Assembly (NCBI RefSeq): GCF_008831285.2
Contig: NC_045150.1
Span: forward strand, 1,994,001 to 2,058,000
Reading direction: 5' to 3'
DNA: 64,000 nt
DNA from: Nymphaea colorata
Taxonomy: Eukaryota; Streptophyta; Magnoliopsida; Nymphaeales; Nymphaeaceae
Position 1 is the first letter of the stretch; every line of letters begins with the position of its first letter. A program made the position numbers and the translations under genes. The notes beneath the pieces are model-generated. The model did no database searches. It was given only the letters and a program-made list of their open reading frames with translations, and was not told the DNA's origin. Positions 53,700-64,000 of the stretch are shown in pieces.

Positions 53700-54437
53700 A
53701 ATTAATTATTTTTTTAACATAAAAAGTGTTTGGACAAGTGCTACTGCATTTTTCCTATCTTTAACAAAATTTCAAAATTAAAATGTATGATATGATAGAA
53801 TTTTCGAAGAATACAACTAAGGTTGATTGAGACTGTGACAGAAAAATTGTACTTTATTTTGGTTTACCTATGTTTTGGGGCCATGGCTACGAAAGAACTT
53901 GCAGGAGAGAAATTATGCATTAATATACAGCCTTTGTTGCTTCTCAATCGATGTGAATGACAGAGAGGCGAGCAACTGCATGACCTTCCTCATTCATCTT
54001 CATTCGCTCATTCATCTTCATTCGCTATTAGGTGAGGAGAAGCGAATTGAAGTCTTTCTTCATTTCTTTTTCCTCTCAATTGAAGTTTGAGAAGAACCCA
54101 CCAGCTACTTCTTGCCGTCTTCTTTATACCGTCTTTGAATGAAAAAGTTATTTGTAAATGCTTGTGCTTTTCACCTCTTACCATCTGTACTTTGCACTTT
54201 TATTGTTTGCCAACTCTTTTATTTCTTGATATTGAGTTCCTGCACCGTGTGCACACTGTAAAAGCAAGAGACATTTTGGTAATTTTTTAAAAAGAAATGT
54301 CTATCCTAGTCTTTTTACTTTCTCCATTTCCATTTTGACCTTCACAAAAAGTTTTTTTTTTTCTATGTGAACTGGGGTATCTTCATCTTAATCATATTGG
54401 CGCACGAAAATTTAAATTTAGATCAGTATGATACATA
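53700..54437. other. No supported gene
   Basis: Short frames only. A small ttcattcgct(c) direct repeat (cattcatcttcattcgct twice) lies at 53993-54026. Confidence 0.4.
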
Positions 54438-54983
<546 letters not shown>

Positions 54984-55149
54984 TCCTCTTGGCCTGACCT
55001 TGACGCAGCCCGCAAATCGTCTTGGCCCGACCCTAAAAAAAATCCTGACTCCGCCCCTGTGTATACTAGAGCCCCTGTGTATACTAGAAGATAATTGAAA
55101 TAGTAGAGGACAAGGTGGTTTTTTTTGTCATTGTGGGGGATGTGAATAG

Positions 55150-55430
55150 GTCGGACATATTTGATTAGCATTACAATTTTGAATCTGTTCAGTTGGATTT
55201 GGAACGAATCTGGATTCAGTGACTATCTAGATACTGCTATCTAATAAACATCTGACCCGGTTACAACTTACATCTAAGTAGGGATCCTATACTAATCGGA
55301 TTTTGAATTCAGTTTTTTCCTTCCTTTTTCTTTTTGAAATTAAAAGGCCAGAATCTGATTACTTGGGATCTAAAAAGTTGAATCCAGCAGTAAACTTTGG
55401 ACCCAACCCAAATCTGAACCGTTTACATAT
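55150..55430. repeat. Dispersed repeat family R1, copy 3
   Basis: Shares ttcagttggattt, cctatactaatcgga, ggatctaaaaagttgaat and tttggacccaaccc-type words with the other R1 copies, interrupted by a T-rich insertion at about 55313-55342. Confidence 0.4.
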
Positions 55431-55604
55431 CTTATACACGAAGCCATATGCAAAGTACTGCTCGACATTACAACGCAATCGAACACCGTAGCTTGAATTG
55501 TTTAAAATGATTCGGCCACTGGAACACAATCGGATAGCTTTATCGAACTCAAATTCAGATTCGTATTTGCATGTAAAAATATAAAACTGGATTGGATGTT
55601 TTAC

Positions 55605-55850
55605 GTGTAACTGGATCAGATACTCAATAATTTCAATTCTTGTTCAACATATTTAGTAACAAAATTTTTATACCAAAATGAAGTTAAATTACACTAGGCT
55701 TCAATTCCCTCGAGAGTTGTGCAACTGGATTCAGATACTCTCTAATTTCGATTGTTATTTAACAGATTTGGTAACAAAAAAATTTGTACCAAAATCAAGT
55801 TAAATTAGTACCAGGCTTCAATTTCTTGGAGGTGTGTAGCCTAACTGGTT
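55605..55850. repeat. Two imperfect tandem units of about 120 bp
   Basis: aactggatcagatactc at about 55608 recurs as aactggattcagatactc at 55723. Both continue with atttcaattc/gattgtta, ttggtaacaaaa, taccaaaat.aagttaaatta and aggcttcaatt. Confidence 0.7.
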
Positions 55851-55900
55851 GGCCTGAGTTGCACATAGTCGATTCGTTCTCAGTTCAATTTCCATGGGTG
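55835..55900 (+). other. Possible SINE head
   Basis: GTAGCCTAACTGG resembles the A box of a tRNA (TAGCTCAGTTGG-like) and CAGTTCAATTTC lies 35 bp on, like a B box. A single copy, so low confidence. Confidence 0.25.
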
Positions 55901-56820
55901 GTATTTATCTGGATTGCAAATGGTGGCATGTGTGACATTTGAATTGAAGATATACGACAAGACCATCTAAGTCCCAAAGCAGTTTTCGGCCCTAGGGACA
56001 GGGGAAATGAGGGGGGCTTCAGTCTCTCACCCGGGTGGTGGATTCCCTCTTGCTAACTCGATATTACTAGGCTTCAATTTTCTTAATGTAGTGTAAGCAT
56101 TGAATTCGACCCCCATTCTCTTTTTGAATGCTTGCTTCCTAGGTCCAAGGCTGTATTTTGAGCCTCGGCACAGAAATGTGTACCAACAACTTGATACTAT
56201 GATCTATCTCATAAAACGCAAGTGCATAGCAACTACAGGAATCCAAATGAAAAAACGAGATCTATCATTGCACGCTCTACTTGACCATATACTGTTTGCT
56301 CCTCAAGGCAATCATGTTCAAATTCCAATCAGATGTATACCAACTTCATAAACAACTGATTCCAGCCCATCCCCGACACATAATCTGCTGGAACTAGCTA
56401 ATCCTTAAACTGGTACAAGATCTACCAATGATTGAATAGATTTCATATTTTCTTGATACTCTCTGACAAGAAAAGTTAAAATTCTTAGTGTGCATCAGTG
56501 ATCCAAGTCTAGTTCCATACTCTAATTGGACTTCAGATTTCATAAACTACTTGCATGCACCTACTGGTGATCCGGACGAGATTTTGATTGGAGCTCGCTT
56601 TTTATTTATACATAACTTCATAATATTTGACTCATAAATGTTTTATTTATACATATTTAACTAAAGGAAAGAAACATATATAGTTTAATATAATGAAGTG
56701 TGCCTGGACCTCAAGCACAACACCGTTGGCATTGCTGGTGCCTGTGATGGTGTTGAGCCCAGGCCCAGTCTACTTGGCCCCTTCAAACACTAGTAACTGG
56801 ATTGAGGTGACATCAAAGAG

Positions 56821-57500
56821 TGTTATATCTATTTTCCCCAACAAACCATATATCAAATAACTATGCAGCTAACGACAACCTTCAGCATCAACATAGCAGT
56901 CCAAACAAACTCATTTTATGAGAATGCACCTAAACTGCTAAGAATCAAAATCACTAGCTGCTAGCAAAATGTTGAGTTGTCAACACCAATATTGCAGTAG
57001 CACCAATATTGCAGTAATATGTCAAAACTATATGCCAGATAATGCAAAAAACATGAGACACCCATATAGGTAGGAAAACACCCAATAATTGGGTAAAAAA
57101 TCACGAACAAGAGCAAAAGAGATATATATATATTTCAAAGAGGCAATACAATAACATTAATATGTGTTGTTCTTCTTGCAAAGAATAGCATAAATCATTC
57201 TAAAAGAATGAATCCATAAGAAGAAAACTAAAAGAAAAGATATTACCATGTGTTCTTTTTTTCTTTTTGTTTTCTTCATTTCCTTTCTTTTCTTGTGTAC
57301 CCACACAACAGCACAAACCCCAGTTGTGTTCTTCTTCCTCTTTCTTTTCTCTCTTCCTTCACTGTTAACACGCACTCATGCTGCCCCTCCTGTTGGTTTC
57401 ATGAGAGTTCAAGAAGGGAACTCTCGTTTCCTCTTTCTTTCTTTTCAAAAACAGTAAAGTAGAGCACCATTAGGTGCCCTTCCTCTTTCTCTGTAGGTCC
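56821..57500 (-). repeat. 3' LTR of copia element 3
   Basis: Starts TGTTATATC at 56821. Its inner border is uncertain, probably near 57490-57505 next to the pyrimidine stretch ggtccccctttgagg, which on the minus strand reads as a polypurine tract. It contains a short internal duplication, caccaatattgcagta, at about 56979 and 57001. Open frames inside are not genes. Confidence 0.65.
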
Positions 57501-57536
57501 CCCTTTGAGGCTAGACCCAACCCAACAAACTCTTCC

Positions 57537-60365
57537 TCAAAAGTCATATTCAATAATAAGCATGTCATCTACATATAACAATAAGATAATCACGTAACTT
57601 GATGAGAACTCTTTGATGTAGACACAATGATCTACGACTGACCTGCAATACTTTTGCTTTATCATAAATACATCAAATTTCTTGTACCACTGCCTATGTG
57701 TTTGTTTAAGTCTATACAAGTCCTTCTTTAACTTGCAAACCATGTGCTTCTTCTTGACAACTACAAAACCATTTGGTTGTGCCATGTAGATTTTTTTTCT
57801 TCTGAGTTTTCATGAAGAAATGTAGTTTTACATTTAATTGTTATAACTCCAAGTCTAAATATACTACCAAACCAAGTATTACTCTGATATATGACATTTT
57901 AACCACATAAGAAAAAAATTCATTAAAATCAATACCTCATTCCTGCTTAAAAACTTTCACTACTAACCAGGCTTTGTAACTCAACTTGCCTTGCTCTTTA
58001 TTTTTAAGGATGTAGATCTACTTGTTTTGTAATACTTTTTTACCTTCTGGTTGCTCTACCAAATGAAAAGTGTGATTTTTATGTAGAGAAATCATCTTTT
58101 CTTGCATAGCATGAATCAATTCGTATCTATGTACATCATCTAACACATATACATAGGATTCTTGTTCTCCACTATTTGTAAACATAATATATTCATTAAC
58201 AAAATATCTAGTAGATGAAATACGTGTTCTTTTACCTCTCTCAAATTGCTCTTCAATTGGTTTTGCATGAAAAGGAAAGATTCCCTCCAACTCATGCTTA
58301 TAATAATTCTATATACTCATTTGAAAGTTCTTCAGTACATAGGTTGGCTCATAAACACCACTAACATTCACATCTGCTAGTTTGCTAGTTTGTCTCTCAT
58401 GATTTGTCTCTCATGATATCTTCAATCGTCCGATATTCTCTAAAAACAACATCATGATTCCTATAGATTTTATCATTATTTATCTCACAACCTGTAACTA
58501 AATTCATTACTTAACCAAGAAATATTAAAGGAATAACTTTATCATTTAGTTTGGTTCGATGTTTTTTAGGTATGTGCATGAAAGTCTTGCACCAAAAGAC
58601 TCTTAGGTATACTTTATCTCTTTGTTTGACCAAACTCTCTGTGGAATATCTTTACCTACAAACACTAAAGGAGAGATTTATTTATCATATAAATTGCAAT
58701 GTGCATTGCCTCTCCCTAAAAATACGTAAACAACTTCGAACTAAATAGCAACCTTTTAATTCTTTCAACTATAGTTTTGTTTATCCTTTCTGCAACTGAA
58801 TTCTACTGTGAAATATAGAGAACTATCTTTTCATGTCTAATGTCATCCTTAAAAATATATTATCATAGAGAATAAATTATATACTGCACCAGCATTATCT
58901 ATATGCAGTTTTTTCATATTCTTACATATCTCAGCTTAACCGTTGTATAAAGAGTTGTGAAGATATTACTTACTTCACTTTTATTTTTCATTGTAAAGGC
59001 CATTACCTTCATAAATGCATCATCAATAAATGTGACAAAATAAGATGTTATACCTTTAGATATCACATTTATTGGTTCATATACATCTGAATAAACTAAA
59101 CATAATATAACTTTAGCTTTTGCATGACAATTTTTTTTTTTAAAAAAAAGAATTATATGCAACTTACCAAGTAAGCAATGACCACAATGAGACAATTGTG
59201 CATGAACTGACTGATAAAAAATTCTTCTTAGCAAGCAAATCGATTCATTTTTAACTCATGTGGCCTACCTTCTTGTGTCATAAATCTAACCCAGTACTAT
59301 TAGTAATTGCATTTGCCTCAATGCTTCTGATTCGAGACTTCATAACATACAAACAACCAAATCTCTTACCTCTAGCTAACACTAAAAACTCACTTGTCAA
59401 TTTCTAACCAACTTGACTAAAAGAAGTACAAAATTCATCTTCACTTAGTTTTTGTTTAGAAATTAGATTCATTCTAAGATTTAAAACATGCCACACATCT
59501 CCCAAAATCAATGTGCATTTTGTACTTGTCTTAATCCAAACATCTCCTGTCCCAATAATTTTCGAAGTGGCAAGATTATATGTTCTGTAGAATGAAAACA
59601 AATCTTTGCATAGTGTGGCCTAATAAGATACCATTGTATTAAATATCTATATAGAATCACCGTTCTCAACTATAAGACAATCATTTTTTTCAGATAAGAA
59701 TAATATGATCTCATCATCTGAATCAACTGAAGTGTATTTTTTTGTTTCTCATTTTCTTGACTCTTATTTTTTCACTTTTTTTTTTCATTTTCTGCAATCA
59801 ATCTTTTTTATGACCTAAAATACCACAATAAAAATGTTTACCTGTCATCTTGTCATCTTGAGCTTTAATTTGCACTAAATTTTGATATGTCATGTCATTT
59901 ATTACGGTTCTTCTGACTACCTCCATTTCTCATCACTAGCACTCATGTGTTAGTGGTACCAATAGACTTTCTTCTTGTTTCTTCATTTAAAATACTGCTA
60001 GTTACATGTTTCGTTGTTAGCATACCATTTGGAGTGGAGTTGCTCAAGAAAAAAACTGAGTCTCCGAACTATTTGGAAAAGAACTGAGCAATAAGAGTAT
60101 TTGCAACTCATCATCTAATATCATTTCCATGACTAACAACTTATTAATTATGTTCTGCACTTTTCAGATGTTCCTACACAAGGCTCTCCACTCTAAATTT
60201 GAGATTTATTGATATCATGATCATTTAGTTGTTTTTCTCTCGTAAAGATCATGCAACTTCTACCACAATGACTTTGTGTTCGCCTCTATAGATACCAAAT
60301 GAAAAACAATGTCATCTAACCATTGTCTGATGGTGTCGATGGTTTTCATGTTTAATAGCTTTCAT
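57537..60365 (-). pseudogene. Copia gag-pol remnant 3
   Basis: Minus strand, right to left: a decayed zinc knuckle near 59815 (FYCGILGHKKD then a stop), protease/pre-integrase (59601-59404: TSKIIGTGDVWIKTST, VWHVLNLRMNLIS), integrase (59234-58914: DVYEPINVIS, YFVTFIDDAFMKVMAF), linker to RT (58290-58018: RYELIHAMQEKMISLHKN), and RT (57785-57537: VCKLKKDLYRLKQTHRQWYK with catalytic YVDDMLII). Many stops and frameshifts lie between these blocks. RNase H and the end of RT are missing before the 3' LTR. Not functional. Confidence 0.88.
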
Positions 60366-60369
60366 TTAT

Positions 60370-63360
60370 TGTAACGCTCGGCTCGGGTCAGGGCCTAGAC
60401 CCGGACCCGAACTCCTCGTGCGACGGGAGCCCAACACCGCCCTCTTCTCCCTCGTTTCTCATTCTCCCTCGCCTTTCCCCTCTTTTCACTCGTCTTTCCC
60501 CTAGAGGTCTCTCGTGCCAGCGCAGAGAAGAAGAAGGAGACGGAGGTGGTGCAGCGGCGACGAGGACGGCGGCAGCTCGTGGGTAAGCTCTTTCTCTCGC
60601 CTTCTCTGTTTGCCTCTTCCCTCCCTGTCCCTCCTGCGCAGCCTCCTCTCCTCTCCGCCAGTGCCCTCCCTCTGCTCATACGATTCCTCTTTCCTTTCCT
60701 TCTCTGCTCGAGCTCCTTCCCCGTCCCTTCTGTCTCCTCCTCGCCATCTCCCCCATTTCCCCCTCTCTTGCTTTCCCTCTTGGCACCCTCTCGCCTCCCT
60801 TGTGCTCTCTCTTCTCTGCACGTTTCCTTCTGTCAGCACCTGCCCTCTCTCTCCTCTCATGCGCTCTCACCCTCACTGCTTTCTTTTTCCTTTTTTTTGT
60901 ATGGCAGACCCCTCCCTTGAGGCCCCTTTTCACTGATTTTGATTATATTGTGGGTTTGATCAATTTGCAGCTAGGGGAAACGTATTCTTCCCCTCATAGC
61001 AGCGACTAGGTGGTGTTGGTGGTGGAGTCTTGGCACGATTTTTGCCGTTTGAGGATCGATTGAGCGCTTGGGGTGGCTGTCGAAGACGTTGCAGCAGTTT
61101 GGACTTTTGATTTGGGGTGAGCTAGACCTAATCAAACTCAAACTATTGAATGTTATCTTTAAAAGCATATATAATTATTGTTTGAGCATGATAGAGCTTA
61201 GAATTGATTATTTGGAACACATGTTAGTGATTTCGTTTTTGGGGAAAAGCTTAAGATTATGTTGGAAAGCGAAAATTCATATATTAGATGATCAATTAAG
61301 CATAATGGATTAATTTTGAAGCATTAGGGGAAGCATGGTAGAGATTGTGAGGTTGTGGGGAAGATTTAGAACCGTCTTAGAGTGCACGTAGCGCATGCTT
61401 TTGTGTACGGGTGTGTCGTGAAGTTAATTGGGGAAATTTATGTATTTGGATGTGACTTTGGGGTTGATGTCTTAATTAAAGAACGTTATTGAGGAAGGTG
61501 TTTGTGATGGATTGATTGATGGTTGTGGGTTTTGATATTTTGTGGCAATGTCAAGATGTAAGGAGGAGGCCTAATGGAGAGCTTGTTGGACGAAACTACT
61601 CGTCGACACCCTCTTGGGCGATGACACGTGCCTCAATGATTCTGTTTGTATTTGTTTGAATTGTTTAGGTATCTAGTAGGAATCTTACCTTTGGTTTATG
61701 TCTACAGGTGTACCGGGCACGTCCCATCGGCCTTGAGCTACCGGATTGGAAGCTCAAGGCAGTTTGAAGAGTCTTGTGGACACACCACAGGTATGGCGAC
61801 ATTCCAGGCAAATCCCTGCCTGGGCAAGTGAATGAATGTGTGTTTATTGGATCATGGGATCCTAGGATTTGTGATGTGAAGTGATTGAGTGTTCCGTGAA
61901 TGAATGTGTGTATGCATGTGCATGAATTGATATATGATATGAATTGTTTTGAAAGGCTTATAGTAATTGTTTTGATAATGTTATGACATGTGCATGCTAG
62001 AATTGATAACTGTTTAGGACAGAAGAGGCAGGGTATCGAGTCGAGTGTCTCCTCGACCCCAATTGTGCATTAAAAAGCATCCTAAAATGATAACTGCATA
62101 TGACAACTACAAGCCCACCACAGATTGAGACTACTCTCTGTGGTTTGGCTAAGTTTTCAAAGATGTGATTGCTATAATGATGAATGTGAATGTTGTGTTT
62201 ATTGAATACACATTGCCACGGGCAATGATGCAAATGATTGCACAGATGGTAGTTGTACCCACATTGTTATGACGGCTAGCCAAAACTGTTGTTGTTATGT
62301 GTAACCCTCGTGTTGAGGCAATTGGAGGTGTGGGTTCACTCGTGAAGTGAACCAACCCCATGAGTTAGCCAGTTAATTGTATTTGTGCAAGTATAAGTAT
62401 AAGAATGAAAGAATAAGAGATGAGAGGCCAGTGGGATGTGACCATGTGTTTGGGAGTTGTCCCGCTTTCGCTACTGGTCTCGTCTGTTCGGAGCGCATGT
62501 GGTGCAAGGCTCCAGGGTACTATTGTGTGATGTGCTTGGAGCGTGGGCTCCCGCCTTCCCAACCTGGGTGTCCTAGGGAAGGCTGAGTATCTCTCCTTGG
62601 AATTCACACATCCATGGATGAGTGCTCTACCGCTGCAGCGGATAGATGGATCCATACTGTTCTGGGCCACCACGGGGGTTGTCTCTCGGCTGTAGGCCAC
62701 CCACGGTGTGCACGTGCCTGTGTTTGCACCCACAGGAACTGTAAATTCACTGATAGTATTGAAACTGAAATGTATATGATGGAAATGTACAGAATTGATG
62801 TGCATGTGACTGTTGTGCTTATGAATGCAAGTGACATGTTTGAGGATGTTTGCATGTGATTGAAATTATGTTATTGTAGCCATTAAGGGGCCTCTACATG
62901 TCGTGTCCTGACACGACATAATGATAGATTGTTCTGATGTTTGATTGTATAATTGAGCCCTACCTAAGAGGGTTTGGACTTTTTCTGGCTTGTTGTCATA
63001 CCGCAAAGGCTAAACCTTCAGTTGTTTCTTTTTTTAGGTTTTGGCAGGCCCGGGGCAGCAGGCTGGCAGATGGCTACACTCACATCCTACTGGGAAGGTT
63101 TTGGGTTTGGTTTTTGTAGTGTCGGCGCGTCGGGTTTTGGTTTTACTGATGCCTTGTTTTTTTTATTAGGCATCGATGTTGTAATTTTGGGATATTTTTT
63201 GTCAAATGTACCGTTGAACTGAAATGCTATATAATGGAAAGTTTGCCCCATTGTTTTGAATTGTTTGGCTCATTTCTTTTCGAACTATTGTGTAGTCACA
63301 CCTCGATGTTGGATGTTAGAAAAAAAAATGTTTTGAGTGTCAAAAGGTCGGGGTGTGACA
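60370..63360. mobile_element. Solo LTR of the long-LTR family, copy 3 (inverted to copy 1)
   Basis: Starts TGTAACGCTCGG (60370) and ends GGGGTGTGACA (63360). Flanked by a perfect 5-bp duplication TTTAT (60365-60369 and 63361-63365). 2991 bp. It contains a CT-rich block (60420-60900), blocks shared in inverse order with copy 1 (for example cacgggggttgtctctc at 62672) and no gag-pol. Long frames in the CT-rich block are low complexity. Opposite orientation to copies 1 and 2. Confidence 0.88.
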
Positions 63361-63537
63361 TTTATCATTTCTCATATTTGTTGGTATCTTGTTCTTAATG
63401 GGTGCATACAAATCTTTACAATGGAGCAAATCCTCTATTTTTGCTTTCTATATAGTCCAATTGTTTCCATTTAAAGAGATCATCATAGTGAGGGTCGACT
63501 CTATCTTTCAATAATAATGAACACTACAAACCTAGCT

Positions 63538-63548
63538 CTCTGATACAA
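63538..63548 (-). other. Primer-binding site of copia element 3
   Basis: Minus strand reads TTGTATCAGAG, one mismatch from the initiator Met tRNA complement TGGTATCAGAG. It lies 3 bp from the LTR border at 63552. Confidence 0.75.
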
Positions 63549-63551
63549 ATT

Positions 63552-64000
63552 TGTGGTTTTTGTTTTACCCAACAAACCATATATCAAACAATTACGCAGC
63601 TTACGACAACATTTAGCATTAACATAGCAGTCCAAACACAAGCTGGTTTTATAAAAGATATTGTACTAAACGACTCAAAATCAAAATCACTAGCTGCTAG
63701 CAAAAGGTTGACTTTCCAACACCAATATTGTAATAATATATCAAAAATATATGACGGAAAATGTAAAAAACCGGAGACACAATATACGTGGAAAAAAACC
63801 CAATAATGATACGTGGAAAAAACTCCAATAATAAAGTAAAAAACCACATGCAAGATTTATATATATATATATATAATATAATATAATAGCATTAATATGT
63901 ATTGTTCTTCTTCCAAAAAATAGCACAAATCATCTGAAATGAATGAAACCATAAGAGAAAACTTCAAAAAAAGAAATCACCGTGCGTTCTTCTCTTCTTC
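63552..64000 (-). repeat. 5' LTR of copia element 3 (cut by window end)
   Basis: Starts TGTGGTTTTTG at 63552 and follows the 3' LTR at 56821 onward. A short tandem duplication (acgtggaaaaaa.ccaataat) lies at 63786-63833. Confidence 0.75.

Larger units (their letters stand above)
56821..64000 (-). mobile_element. Ty1/copia retrotransposon 3, old, with nested solo LTR
   Basis: Minus-strand element. 5' LTR from 63552 rightwards (runs out of the window), primer-binding site 63538-63548, gag beginning between 63366 and 63537, interrupted by the solo LTR 60370-63360, then gag-pol remnants 60365-57537, and the 3' LTR from about 57500 to 56821. The two LTRs align over more than 300 bp (ccaacaaaccatatatcaaa, aacatagcagtccaaaca, tcactagctgctagcaaaa) but carry many substitutions and indels, so the insertion is old. 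Confidence 0.85.

Noticed and set aside
56100-56351. 83-codon frame before copia 3
   Set aside because: No motif, no splice context and no relation to the neighbouring element.
57157-57462. Short frame with a signal-peptide-like start
   Set aside because: It lies wholly inside the copia 3' LTR. The hydrophobic run comes from ttttctt-rich DNA.
60395-61009. Several long frames (up to 140 codons) in the CT-rich block
   Set aside because: Low-complexity Ser/Pro/Leu on one strand and Arg/Glu/Lys on the other, lying inside a solo LTR.

Overview
This is plant nuclear DNA. The evidence is two intron-rich genes with typical plant GT-AG exons, copia and gypsy LTR retrotransposons, tRNA-derived SINEs, long (TA)n/(GT)n microsatellites and AT-rich intergenic sequence. 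The genes (plastid/mitochondrial prolyl-tRNA synthetase, a secretory class III peroxidase, and dead pieces of chlorophyllide a oxygenase, a plant U-box/ARM protein and a plastid-type cysteine desulfurase) indicate a flowering plant. I cannot name the species.

Layout. 1-1473: decayed copia pol (+). 3385-4545: U-box/ARM pseudogene copy A (+). 4553-10052: truncated copia element (-) whose 5' leader was split by a 3.3 kb solo LTR (6277-9587, 5-bp target duplication). 10110-10310: cysteine desulfurase relic. 10551-11790: second, partial copy of the same long LTR. 12355-14540: about 1.06 kb tandem duplication, each unit carrying a MITE-like element. 14.5-21.5 kb: pseudogene cluster, with U-box copy B, an AT block, a chlorophyllide a oxygenase pseudogene, a second copy of the AT block, and U-box copy C, all coding remnants on the minus strand. 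22.2-25.1 kb: degenerate non-coding repeats. 25.18-28.52 kb: decayed Ty3/gypsy gag-pol (-). 32360-38740: intact organellar prolyl-tRNA synthetase gene, 11 exons (+). 39-46 kb: intergenic, with a 50-bp minisatellite, SINEs and a possible LTR. 46333-48424: intact class III peroxidase gene, 4 exons (+). 48.4-56.8 kb: intergenic, with a 71-bp minisatellite, a third MITE relative, a third SINE and a 270-bp tandem duplication built on a (TA)n(GT)n tract. 56821-64000: an old copia element (-) with both LTRs visible, split in its gag region by another 3.0 kb solo LTR (60370-63360, 5-bp target duplication).

Only the prolyl-tRNA synthetase and the peroxidase look functional. The rest is mobile DNA in successive nested layers, with host-gene fragments that have been duplicated and inverted. 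I found no new gene system. The most unusual structures are the long-LTR family that sits inside two different copia elements, the flanked chlorophyllide a oxygenase/U-box pseudogene cluster, a three-copy MITE-like family, and a three-copy SINE family.
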